Positions 1 through 11,367 of a DNA stretch of 64,000 bases are shown here, one piece after another. The notes beneath the pieces are model-generated. The model saw only the letters and a list, made by a program, of their open reading frames with translations. It had not been told where the DNA came from and did not search any database. Position numbers and translations under genes: made by a program. Numbering within the stretch: position 1 is the first letter of the stretch; each line of letters opens with the position of its first letter. The DNA lies in NCBI GenBank assembly GCA_905183005.1, contig CAJJDO010000023.1, positions 606,080-670,079 of the forward strand, given 5' to 3'. Source of the stretch: Paramecium pentaurelia. Taxonomy: Eukaryota > Ciliophora > Oligohymenophorea > Peniculida > Parameciidae.

Positions 1-242
1 ATTATATTTTTTTCTATAAATTAGAGGTTAAATACATTTAATAAATCTAATTCATTAATTTTAACAAAAAATCTAATTATGGAAATTTTATTAGCAATCT
101 TGAAATTAGATATGTTTTAATAGTAGGAAATATAAAAGATGTTTTCATATTTAATCTTATTCTACTTACATTATTTCATAATTCTTAAGAAAAATTAAAT
201 TCACAATAAAATCAGATCAAATTATGATATTAATTTAATTAT

Positions 243-1043
243 ATGGGTAGTGCGTGTACAGGTTTATCAATCGGATCTTAACAAAAGTAAAATAATTGTG
301 GTTTAGAAAGTGATTGCAATTCAATAAAAAGAGCAATTTTTGAACATCCTAAATAAGTTCAGGATTCTGTGAGCTCGATTTCCTCTTATTCTGATCAATA
401 ATCTTCTCGTCCTTTACGAATTGTAGGTTAATTTAAAACGTAAGATTGGATTTACATAAATAAGAGTGAAAAAAATGATACTACAAGAAGAGTTAATAGT
501 AGTTTGAATGAAAACAGCTTAAGTCCACTCAAAAAAGATTATGCTTTTTCTGATTTGTCTGTGGAACTGATAGCTGATGAATAAGTAAAATTAATAATTC
601 CAAATAAAATTAAAAAGTCATGGAGTAGAAGAAGAGTAACTTCTAAGGTAGATTTATTAAATAAGGTAAAATAAATGAAATACCATGAGAAATTCAAAAG
701 AAGAAAAACTTGAAGATCATATTTTGTATTTTATAATAATTCAATCTCTCTTAATAAAATGATGTGTTATTTATTGCTACACCTTTTTTTATCTGATCAA
801 TCCAAAGTATAGCTCTGGATATATAATTAAACCAAATCCAAAGAAACTGATGAAACCAGTTTAAAGGGGTCTTGATTTAATTCCTTTGACTGCTACACCA
901 ATAGCCAAATTAACAACTGATAGTCCAACCAAAACATTAAATCTTGACTCAGGCTTTAAGTTGGTCACAATGTCTGTCTTAAGTCCTTAGCTGGATCAAT
1001 AAATTTACTTGTTAATTCCTCTCCAAATTCATTAAGTGGTTGA
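243..1043 (+). pseudogene. Broken gene, N-myristoylation-type protein
   Basis: Starts with MGSACTG, a good N-myristoylation signal (Gly2, Thr6) with Cys5 available for palmitoylation, so the product would sit on a membrane. The first frame ends at a TGA at 711-713 after 156 codons. Protein-like sequence then resumes in a shifted frame. Three shifts, all repaired by one added base, join a single frame of about 267 codons ending at TGA 1041-1043: in the A run at 704-708, in the T run at 784-790, and near 986-989. No known domain recognised; the middle is rich in Ser, Lys and Arg. Either a recent pseudogene or a gene damaged by homopolymer sequence errors. If the shifts are real, only 243-713 is translated. 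Confidence 0.5.
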
Positions 1044-1280
1044 TTAATTAAATCAAAATAACCCATAATTAATAATAATAATGTAAAATTTATTATATAT
1101 AATAAGTCTCTGATTAATAATTGAGTTAAATTTTTGATCAAAGTATATGAAATGCATAGAAAATAAATTTTGATTATTTATTACCATCCTCCCAAGTACT
1201 TGTATTTTAATCATGAATGTTTAATAAAACCATTCAGAAATTAATCTTAAAAGTTAATTATTTATTTATTAACGGAAAAT

Positions 1281-3538
1281 ATGAATAAAACAAGATCAAG
1301 TTTTGCTACTTTAAGAACAAAAACACAAATTAATTAAGCTAGCTAAGGAAGCCTTCCTTGTCCATAACATCCTTCTTTTAACATCTCTCATGTTTGTTTA
1401 TGTACAACTTGTACTTAATCAATTTCATTTTGTTCTGAATGTCTTTTTGAAACTTAGCATTAACAACATTTGGCTAAGCATAAAGAACATATAATTGGAT
1501 GGAATGACTTAATGATTCTTTGTAGAAGGTAAAGTGTATCAGGTAGATTGGGAGACGAGCCATAAAAAGAATTAAATTAAATAGTACTTTCTACCTAAGC
1601 TCATTAAGCTAGCTTTAAAACATATATTAAAAACTAAGAATAATTGATTAATAATGATTTTGATGGATTAGTAGCTAAATTTACAGAAATGATTAATAAA
1701 GTTAAAGCTGAATTTATGGCTCCATATAAAAATTATTTATAAGATCTTATGGATATGGGAACTATATTAGAAAAATTAGTATCTGATTATTATTTAGAGA
1801 AAAATAAGGATTACAATAATGATTATGATAATTTCTTAAGTGAAGTAAGTAAATTATAAGATCAGTAAACTTCTAATAAGAAAAGTGATTAAAATTAATT
1901 TAATCTTAGAAAATTAATGTAGAATATAATACCATTGGTTAGTAAGGCAAATGGTCAGTTTTAAAGAGCATTATAATAGTAAAATTTAAATGTTGAAGAA
2001 GGAGAGTCTCAAAAATCAGGATATTCATTATTCAGTAATATGGCATTGAAATAGAGTGATAATTAAGTATTAAATGATTTAGTTAATGATTATAAAGTAT
2101 TGCTTAACAGTAGACCTTGTTATAAAAATTAAGGATTAGCTTAATAAACATATAATGGAATGTAAGAGTTAATAGATAAATGTTATCATTCTTTGACATA
2201 AGTAGATTTTATGTCTCCAGGCTACAAGAGTTAAATGATTAAAATGAACAAAGAAAATATAAGTTTAAAGCAATAATTGGCATCTCCTAAAGGTACAAAA
2301 TACTTGGAAACTATAATTAAAGAATAAAGCACTAAAACATTAAAATAATTAACTAAATTAGAAGAAGATGAAGATGAAATAAAAGAAATGTAATTAAAAC
2401 ATAGATTGAGATAAACTACTTAATTAATCATATCTGATCCAATAACATCAATATCATTTGTGAAAACAATCAAGACTACTCATAAATAAGGTATTAATTG
2501 TATGGTACAATTTGATGATGATTTTATTGCTACAGGTTCAAATGATAGAACAGTCAAAATATATAGATACAGGGTTTATGAATTATTTAAGGAAATATAA
2601 TTTAAGAGTGATGTTACATCATTGGCTGTTTAGATAAGAAAGGATGGTTCATCTTTTTTGATTGTTGGATTATTCAAAGATATTTGTATTTTGAATTAAG
2701 GATTCGAAGTACTTAAGTAAATTGATAGAATTCATAATGGTTAAATCAATTCTATTGTTTGTTTAGAAGATGCCACTACTATATTTAGTTGTGCATAAGG
2801 TGATAATAGATTATTATAATGGAATACTTAGAATGATTAATAAAAAAAATACTTTGAACATAGAGATTCTATTACATGTATGACATTACTTGGAGATTAA
2901 TATGTTGCATCTGGTGGAAAGGATAGAAACATTAAAGTATATAAATAGACATACACAAATAATGTTTTTGAAAAATTATAATTGTCGATGAGTTTGTCTG
3001 ATGCTCATCCAACAGAGGTTACTAGTTTAGCTTATGGTGGAGGAAGTATTCTTTATAGTAGTAGTGCTTCAGGTGAACTTAAGGTTTGGGATTTTATGGA
3101 TGGAACATTAATAAAACAAGTTAAAAATTATGCTGGGTGGTGTTTCAGAATAATCAACTTTTAAATAGAAGAGGAATAGACTCCATAATAGAAGACATAA
3201 CTCTAAACATCAATTCCATTATGTGGATCACCAAGAAGAAAGAAGCAAACATAAAATGAATATGAATGTATTAAAAACTGCTTCATTGGAACTGTAAGTT
3301 TTGATGGCACTTTCAAAGTATTCAATGGCAAAACTCTATTGAATGATAAGTATTTAATTATAATTAAGTCATTAGTCCATAACCTATGATCACAACCCAA
3401 CTGAAATCTTTACACGATTGTCATCCATTTGGTGGAGTATTGGCTATTAGAGATAGTATCACTGATAAGATTGATATATTGAGTAGTGGAAATAAGAACG
3501 ATTGCAATATCTAGTTGTATAGTTTAGCATAATCATGA
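1281..3538 (+). CDS. B-box-type zinc finger and WD40 repeat protein
   Basis: 743 codons with one 26-nt intron at 3350-3375. Residues about 27-70 carry a Cys/His cluster (CPQH, CLCTTC, CSEC, HLAKH) that resembles a B-box zinc finger. A coiled-coil-like middle follows, then WD40 repeats from about residue 400 to the end (for example ATGSNDRTVKIY, ASGGKDRNIKVY, SGELKVWDF). Likely a scaffold protein that binds partners through the propeller. The splice moves the reading into the frame that ends at TGA 3536, and without it the last blade would be lost. The specific function is not recognised. The next gene starts 48 nt downstream on the same strand. Confidence 0.85.
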
Positions 3539-3586
3539 GTCGTTTTATATTATATACTAAGTTTACACAATTTTAATTAAATTTTT

Positions 3587-5469
3587 ATGAGAAAGATATT
3601 ATCCTCAGCTATTGCAATAAGTCTTAGACGTACTCCATTAGTAGTTCCCAAACGTACATAACGTTTAGCAGCTACTTTAATCTCTCTTCCACTAATAAGA
3701 TATGGCTTTTAAGTATGAGATCAAAAATAGATTAGACACTAAATCTTAATGATGCCTATGAAGTTTCAATAGAAGATAATTTAAATGAAGGTGAAATGAG
3801 AGAAGTATAAGTTGGTCCAAAAAAAGAAGATGCTGTTTTAGTATGCAAAGTTGATGGACAGATCTATTGTGTTTCTAATTCATGTCCACATGTAGGAGCT
3901 CCACTTTCTGCAGGATTTTTAGTTGGTGATAAAGTCAAATGTCCATTTCATAATGCCAGTTTTTCAGTTAAAGATGGTGTTCATGAAGAAGGACCAATGT
4001 TTAGAGGATTATAAACATTCCCTGTCAAATAAGAAAATGGATAATTAGTTATAAGAGTAGAAAAATAATTATTAAATGCTCCAAGAACATTAAATATGGT
4101 AACAAAAGGTGATGATCCAACACATGTAGTGATTGTTGGTGGAGGGTATAATTATTGATTAAATATATAAGAGTATCCGGTTAGAGTGCAGCTGAGACAC
4201 TTCGTTAGGCTGGATTTAGAGGAAGAATAACTATTATTACAGCTGAGGATTCATTACCTTATGATAGAACTCCAATGAGCAAAATGACATTTATGGTTAA
4301 ATAATAGGGTTTGTAAATTAGACCTTAGTCATTTTATGAATAGTATGGAATAGATGTAATGACTAATACTACAGTTGACTCTATTGATATTAATAATTAA
4401 GATGTTGTTGTTGGATAAGAGAAAATTCATTATGATAAATTATTATTGGCAACAGGTGGTACTGCTCGTAGACCTCAATTAGATGGAGTCAATTTAGGAA
4501 ATGTACACACTTTAAGATAATTCAATGATTTATAATCAATAAGAGATAAAGCAAAAACAGCAAAAAATATAGTAGTTGTAGGTGCTTCATTTATTGGAAT
4601 GGAGACAGCTTCAGCTATTAAAAAAGAATTAAAAGATTAAGTCAATATAATAGTTGTAGACAGTACAACAGTTCCATTTGAAAGAGTTCTTGGTAAAGAA
4701 GTAGGAGGATCTCTATAAAAATTACATGAAGCTAATGGAGTTGAATTTGAATTGAATGCTGGAGTCAAAAGAATTGGTGGAGTTGGTTAAGTATAAAGAG
4801 TTGATTTATTAAATGGAAAATCATTATAAGCAGATTTAGTTATTTTAGGAACAGGAATTCAACCAAATAATAAACTTGCTAAAGATTAATTAAAAATATC
4901 ACCAAATGGTGGTATTGAAACAGATGTGTTCTTGAAAGCTGCCAAGAATGTTTATGCATCAGGTGATATATCAAGTTATCCATATTGGGTTACTGGTGAA
5001 CATGTTAGAATTGAACATTAAAATGAAGCTGTTAGATAAGGGTAAGATATTTGATTAATTTTAGATATGTTGCTGCTTTGAATATTTTAGGTAGACCAAC
5101 TCCTTTGACAGATGTACCATTCTTTTGGACAAGATAATGGGATAGAACCTTAGCATATAGTGGAGTTGGATAAGGATTTGATGAAGTTATTGTGGATGGA
5201 GACTTAAGTCAATAAAAATTTGTTGCTTATTATGCTAGAAAAGGACGTGTTGTAGCTTCTGCTAGTATGAATACTCCTAATGTATGATATTTTTATTAAT
5301 TTTAAAGGCTTAAATGATTATATCTGAAGCATTAAGATTGAATGTTATGCCAAGTGCTGAGGATTTAAAGGAAAAGAAAGTCAATTTAGATGATATTAAG
5401 AAGATTGTCTTAAGTAAAGGATCATCTTGCCATTGTAAACGTGCTGGATAATGCTAATCATAATTATGA
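3587..5469 (+). CDS. AIFM3-like Rieske/FAD-NAD oxidoreductase
   Basis: 594 residues, four introns (3713-3735, 4146-4171, 5042-5064, 5282-5307). The N-terminus looks like a mitochondrial presequence (MRKILSSAIAISLRRTPL). A Rieske [2Fe-2S] domain follows (CPHVGAP and CPFHNASF supply two Cys-His pairs). Next come the FAD dinucleotide fold (VIVGGGVSG, created by the second splice), the NAD fold (VVVGASFIGMETA), and a TGIQP/ASGDI flavin site. The order Rieske, then pyridine nucleotide-disulphide reductase, then a C-terminal domain matches AIF-like protein 3, a redox enzyme of uncertain physiological substrate. The C-terminus ends in a Cys-rich CHCKRAGQC stretch. The sequence from 4643 onward recurs at 5941 and 7377. 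Confidence 0.88.
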
Positions 5470-5520
5470 GTATGAGGTTAATAAATAAATCCAAATTAAT
5501 TAAAATAATAAAACGTGTTA

Positions 5521-5940
5521 ATGAGACACATCATTCTCTTGTTGATCATACAATGCTTTGCTTCTAATATTGATGTTTAGATCTCATACATAGATGCCCC
5601 CTTGATCAACATACATTGGTGTAGTGATACAGTCTTAGCACTCACATCTAAAGGATCTGTGTATAGAAGCGATGATCGTGGTAGATAATGGACTAAAATG
5701 TCTGAGATATTTCATCGCAAGGCTCTCATATAACTTGAAGATTCGGATGAAAGAGTCGGAATTGTAAATAATTTGGTTCCAAGTCCTGTTGATAAATCCT
5801 TAGTGTTATTTACAGGAACAGATCAAATAGCTTGGATTTCCCTTGATTGTGGAAAAACCATAACAGCTGTCAATGCTGGAAAATAGTTGCGAGAATATCA
5901 ATTTCATCCACTTGAAAAAGATTGGATTATTGCATCAGCN
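5521..5940 (+). CDS. VPS10 sorting receptor, first copy, cut at an N
   Basis: First copy of the 5' end of the VPS10 receptor gene described at 8257. It has a signal peptide (MRHIILLLIIQCFA) and the start of the VPS10 beta-propeller, including a Y-R-S-D-D-R-G 'Asp-box-like' repeat. It runs open for 140 codons and stops at the single N at 5940. The next base jumps back to sequence identical to position 4761. It is therefore a contig end, not a short gene. Confidence 0.7.
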
Positions 5941-6649
5941 GGAGTCAAAAGAATTGGTGGAGTTGGTTAAGTATAAAGAGTTGATTTATTAAATGGAAAA
6001 TCATTATAAGCAGATTTAGTTATTTTAGGAACAGGAATTCAACCAAATAATAAACTTGCTAAAGATTAATTAAAAATATCACCAAATGGTGGTATTGAAA
6101 CAGATGTGTTCTTGAAAGCTGCCAAGAATGTTTATGCATCAGGTGATATATCAAGTTATCCATATTGGGTTACTGGTGAACATGTTAGAATTGAACATTA
6201 AAATGAAGCTGTTAGATAAGGGTAAGATATTTGATTAATTTTAGATATGTTGCTGCTTTGAATATTTTAGGTAGACCAACTCCTTTGACAGATGTACCAT
6301 TCTTTTGGACAAGATAATGGGATAGAACCTTAGCATATAGTGGAGTTGGATAAGGATTTGATGAAGTTATTGTGGATGGAGACTTAAGTCAATAAAAATT
6401 TGTTGCTTATTATGCTAGAAAAGGACGTGTTGTAGCTTCTGCGAGTATGAATACTCCTAATGTATGATATTTTTATTAATTTTAAAGGCTTAAATGATTA
6501 TATCTGAAGCATTAAGATTGAATGTTATGCCAAGTGCTGAGGATTTAAAGGAAAAGAAAGTCAATTTAGATGATATTAAGAAGATTGTCTTAAGTAAAGG
6601 ATCATCTTGCCATTGTAAACGTGCTGGATAATGCTAATCATAATTATGA
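5941..6649 (+). pseudogene. AIFM3-like gene, second partial copy
   Basis: Repeats 4761-5469 at an offset of 1180, entering the gene mid-way with no start. I see one difference from the first copy (T at 5263, G at 6443). It keeps the last two introns and the TGA. Bounded upstream by the N at 5940. Such near-identity suggests an unmerged overlapping contig rather than an old duplication. Confidence 0.7.
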
Positions 6650-6700
6650 GTATGAGGTTAATAAATAAATCCAAATTAATTAAAATAATAAAACGTGTTA

Positions 6701-7375
6701 ATGAGACACATCATTCTCTTGTTGATCATACAATGCTTTGCTTCTAATATTGATGTTTAGATCTCATACATAGATGCCCCCTTGATCAACATACATTGGT
6801 GTAGTGATACAGTCTTAGCACTCACATCTAAAGGATCTGTGTATAGAAGCGATGATCGTGGTAGATAATGGACTAAAATGTCTGAGATATTTCATCGCAA
6901 GGCTCTCATATAACTTGAAGATTCGGATGAAAGAGTCGGAATTGTAAATAATTTGGTTCCAAGTCCTGTTGATAAATCCTTAGTGTTATTTACAGGAACA
7001 GATCAAATAGCTTGGATTTCCCTTGATTGTGGAAAAACCATAACAGCTGTCAATGCTGGAAAATAGTTGCGAGAATATCAATTTCATCCACTTGAAAAAG
7101 ATTGGATTATTGCATCAGCATGGAAATAATGTGGATCTGATGAATTACTAGCAGGAACACCTTGTGTTTCTTATAAGGAACTTCTTTTAAGTTAAGACAC
7201 AGGAATTACATGGCATTAAATAGCAACTTATGTAAATCAATTTACTTGGGGTGTCAAAAATAAAGAAATGGCTAAATATACTCCTAAGGAACGAATTCTA
7301 GCATCATTTGAACCATAGGGAAAAGGACATTAATCAATTAGCAGTTGGAATATGGATTATAATCTATATTATAGC
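6701..7375 (+). CDS. VPS10 sorting receptor, second copy, cut at an N
   Basis: Second copy of the 5' part of the VPS10 receptor gene, 225 codons, open, ending at the N at 7376. It is identical to the first copy where they overlap and carries the gene about 255 bases further. From about 7045 it is also nearly identical to the third copy, whereas between 6725 and 7045 it differs from the third copy at about 17 sites. Confidence 0.7.
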
Positions 7376-7376
7376 N

Positions 7377-8203
7377 CAATATAATAGTTGTAGACAGTAC
7401 AACAGTTCCATTTGAAAGAGTTCTTGGTAAAGAAGTAGGAGGATCTCTATAAAAATTACATGAAGCTAATGGAGTTGAATTTGAATTGAATGCTGGAGTC
7501 AAAAGAATTGGTGGAGTTGGTTAAGTATAAAGAGTTGATTTATTAAATGGAAAATCATTATAAGCAGATTTAGTTATTTTAGGAACAGGAATTCAACCAA
7601 ATAATAAACTTGCTAAAGATTAATTAAAAATATCACCAAATGGTGGTATTGAAACAGATGTGTTCTTGAAAGCTGCCAAGAATGTTTATGCATCAGGTGA
7701 TATATCAAGTTATCCATATTGGGTTACTGGTGAACATGTTAGAATTGAACATTAAAATGAAGCTGTTAGATAAGGGTAAGATATTTGATTAATTTTAGAT
7801 ATGTTGCTGCTTTGAATATTTTAGGTAGACCAACTCCTTTGACAGATGTACCATTCTTTTGGACAAGATAATGGGATAGAACCTTAGCATATAGTGGAGT
7901 TGGATAAGGATTTGATGAAGTTATTGTGGATGGAGACTTAAGTCAATAAAAATTTGTTGCTTATTATGCTAGAAAAGGACGTGTTGTAGCTTCTGCTAGT
8001 ATGAATACTCCTAATGTATGATATTTTTATTAATTTTAAAGGCTTAAATGATTATATCTGAAGCATTAAGATTGAATGTTATGCCAAGTGCTGAGGATTT
8101 AAAGGAAAAGAAAGTCAATTTAGATGATATTAAGAAGATTGTCTTAAGTAAAGGATCATCTTGCCATTGTAAACGTGCTGGATAATGCTAATCATAATTA
8201 TGA
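7377..8203 (+). pseudogene. AIFM3-like gene, third partial copy
   Basis: Repeats 4643-5469 at an offset of 2734, again entering mid-gene directly after a single N. I see no base difference from the first copy, including the two last introns and the stop. Downstream of the stop there is a 2-base insertion relative to the other copies, and then the complete VPS10 gene. Confidence 0.7.
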
Positions 8204-8256
8204 GTATGAGGTTAATATAAATAAATCCAAATTAATTAAAATAATAAAACGTGTTA

Positions 8257-10756
8257 ATGAGACACATCATTCTCTTGTTGATCATGCAATGCTTTGCTTC
8301 CAATATTGATGTTTAGATCTCATATATAGATGCCCCCTTGATCAACATACATTGGTGTAGTGATACTGTCTTAGCACTCACATCTAAAGGATCTGTATAT
8401 AGAAGCGATGATCGTGGTAGATAATGGACTAAAATGTCTGAGATATTTCATCGCAAGGCTCTTATATAACTTGAAGATTCAGATGAAAGAGTAGGAATTG
8501 TAAATAATTTTGTTCCTAGTCCTGTAGATAAATAATTAGTATTATTTACAGGAACAGATCAAATTGCTTGGATTTCTCTTGATTGTGGAAAAACAATAAC
8601 AGCTGTCAATGCTGGAAAATAGTTGCGAGAATATCAATTTCATCCACTTGAAAAAGATTGGATTATTGCATCAGCATGGAAATAATGTGGATCTGATGAA
8701 TTACTAGCAGGAACACCTTGTGTTTCTTATAAGGAACTTCTTTTAAGTTAAGACACAGGAATTACATGGCATTAAATAGCAACTTATGTAAATCAATTTA
8801 CTTGGGGTGTCAAAAATAAAGAAATGGCTAAATATACTCCTAAGGAACGAATTCTAGCATCATTTGAACCATAGGGTAAAGGACATTAATCAATTAGCAG
8901 TTGGAATATGGATTATAATCTATATTATAGTGATGATTTTTTCTAAACTCGTACTTTAAGTGTCCCTGCAGGTTCTAAATTTATGCTTACAGAATCCTTC
9001 TTATTTGTTGCTAAAGTTACATCTTAAGTAACATAAGAAGTTAGTCTATATGTGAGTGGAACAGAATTAGGTTAATATAAATATAGTATAATTGATGCAG
9101 ATTCTAAACTATTAGAACATTCATATAGCATATTAGACACTTCAGAAAATTAAGTTTTTATGGTTGTTAATCATCTCAAACCATCTTCTCCATTAGGAGT
9201 TATTTATATTAGTGATTCTACTGGTACTAGATATTCTAGATCCTTGGAGAATGTTTCAAGGTTGGAAAACAGTGCTGAATTTTATAGAGTCTAAGGATTG
9301 GAAGGCATTTATTTAGCTAATGTTTATGCTGAAGATTAAGCTAAGATATATACAAATTAAGTATTTGAATCTATGGAAGAAGGCTTCTACTCTTAACAAA
9401 ATGGATTTAAAGATGAAGATCTAAAGAAATATAAACAAACCAGGATTACTTTCGATAAGGGAGGATAATGGGTCCCTTTGAAGGTATTGATTAAATTTCT
9501 ATCTTCATTAGCCTCCCACTGTTGATGCCGATGGAAAACCAATTAATTGCAATAAGTGCTAATTGCATTTGCATCTTAGTTAAGCATTTTATTAATTCGC
9601 ACCTATTTACACTTAAACTAATTCCATTGGTATTATTGTAGCAACAGGTTCTATTGGAAAATATTTAAGTTATCGATAGGATTAAGTTCATACATATTTA
9701 AGTAGAGATGGAGGATTGACTTGGATTGAAATTAAAAAAGGATCTTATATTTATGAAATTAGTAATCATGGAGGATTAATTGTTATGGCTAAAGATTAAG
9801 AAACAACTAATTAGATTGTATATTCTTGGAATGGTGGTATGGAATGGACTCCATTCAATATATTGGATTAGAAAGCAGAAATCTAAAATATTATTACTGA
9901 ACCTTAAAATAAAGGAACTAGATTTATAGCTTATGGAGCTATTCAATTAGAATCTAATGGCATTAGAACTGAATAAGGATTATTGGCAACTATAGATTTA
10001 GATGAATTACATTAGAGAAATTGTATTGGATAAGAAAAAGCAGGTGAAATTGGAAGTGATTATGAATTATGGACACCTTCTGGTCTTGTTAATCCTGAAT
10101 GTTTATTTGGTAAAAAGGTTACTTATATGAGAAAACGTAGAGAAGCTGCTTGTTATAATCCAGAATAATTGGAAAGAATTATTAGTGTTACTCCTTGTTA
10201 ATGCTCATAAGAAGATTACGAATGTGATTTAGGATTTGTTATGAATAATTAGTAATGTATTCCAATAAATGGTACTTTAAATATTGATCCACCTGCTGAA
10301 TGCGATGGATATTATACTGTTTCAAGTGGATATAGAAAAATAGCAGGAGATATTTGTGAAGGTGGAGTGGAACATATTTCAATGAGATTCACTTGTCCCA
10401 ATAATAAGAATTGGATATATGATTGGTTAATTATTGGAGGAGTTTTATTTGGATTATATTGGGTTTACAATAATCAAGAGAAAGTAAAAGAATATTTTGC
10501 TAGAACCGAAATGCATGAATTACCATAATCAAAATAAGAAGTAATAAATATTATCATTTATAATTAGATATTAATCCAATAGATTTAATAAAAATAATCA
10601 AGATAATAGTAATAATAACAACAATAATAATAATAACAATATTAACCAATAGATTTAGAATAGAATGAATAAGAAGATTAAAAGTTTGATGAAGATTTGA
10701 TAGAAAAAGATGATGATGTATAAATATAAGATGAAACAGCTCATGAGTTGATTTGA
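8257..10756 (+). CDS. VPS10-domain sorting receptor (sortilin family)
   Basis: Complete copy: 823 residues, one 28-nt intron at 9484-9511. Signal peptide (MRHIILLLIMQCFA), then a large VPS10 propeller with repeated SxDxGxxW-type turns (YRSDDRGRQW, SLDCGKT, SQDTGITW, SRDGGLTW). A Cys-rich region follows at about residues 575-700 (CQCSQEDYECDLGF), matching the 10-Cys module that closes the VPS10 family ectodomain. One membrane span lies near residues 709-730 (WLIIGGVLFGLYW). The cytosolic tail of about 95 residues holds a long glutamine-rich run, encoded mostly by TAA/TAG, and an acidic end (EKDDDVQIQDE). Family role: Golgi-to-endolysosome cargo sorting; in ciliates these receptors serve lysosome-related secretory granules. 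Stop TGA 10754. Confidence 0.9.
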
Positions 10757-10779
10757 ATATTTGGTTATAAATTAATTTA

Positions 10780-11310
10780 ATGACTATTAATGGGTTATTG
10801 ATACCTAGCAAATTTATTCTAGTTTCTTGCCATTTCATTACATCATTAATGGCTTATTATGGAGCTGTATCTAACTCCTCATCTATTAGAAAGAAAACAT
10901 CTTGGCTAATTTTCAAACCAAAACATATGACACCAATTCTGATACGTACATATCAGCATATAACTCCATTGTTTCATGTATCATACTTGGATTGATTGGC
11001 CTTGGTATTGAGATGATATTCATTATTACTGGAATTACAATGTTTTATGATACAAGCAATTTTTTGAGTAAAAGTTATCTCACTTCAATTAGTTATATGT
11101 TTACATGCAGTTGGCATTATAATTTACAGCGAGTTTATAATAGGAGCATGGCCTTACTATGAATTATGGTATTATTGGGCGGCATTTATGTAAAATAATT
11201 TAAGACAATATAGTTTGTTACCAGTTCTATTAGAAATAGTGGCAACATGTTTTGGAAATATACTTTATGGTACAGCTTTCAAAAGAAGATTATCAAGAAA
11301 AGGAAATTGA
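10780..11310 (+). CDS. TMEM107-like ciliary transition zone protein
   Basis: 162 residues, introns 10867-10889 (23 nt) and 11074-11092 (19 nt). The N-terminus GLLIPSKFILVSCHF closely follows the start of animal TMEM107 (a GLVPSRF-type motif before the first span). Four membrane spans are visible: about residues 8-28, 52-78, 90-110 and 130-150. The length is close to the roughly 140 residues of the family. TMEM107 belongs to the MKS module of the ciliary transition zone, where it controls which membrane proteins enter cilia. The gene begins 23 nt after the VPS10 stop. The short C-terminal basic tail (KRRLSRKGN) is cytosolic-like. I infer identity from motif and topology, not from a search. Confidence 0.75.
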
Positions 11311-11367
11311 TCTAATATGATTATTAAATATCTTGGCAACATATTAATATATCTCATAAATATTTAA

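Larger units (their letters stand above)
4643..8930 (+). repeat. Three-copy block joined at single Ns
   Basis: Copy A is 4643-5939, copy B 5941-7375 (starts at the equivalent of 4761), copy C 7377-8930 and onward (starts at the equivalent of 4643). Joints at 5940 and 7376 are single N bases. Both joints fall inside genes and each restarts mid-AIFM3. A and B differ at one base over 1,179 aligned bases. C matches A in AIFM3 but diverges in the 5' VPS10 part. Best read as overlapping contigs placed end to end, with one contig from another allele or paralogue. Confidence 0.85.

Noticed and set aside
10554..10838. Antisense frame rich in Ile and His
   Set aside because: It is the shadow of the glutamine-coding TAA/TAG run in the VPS10 receptor tail.
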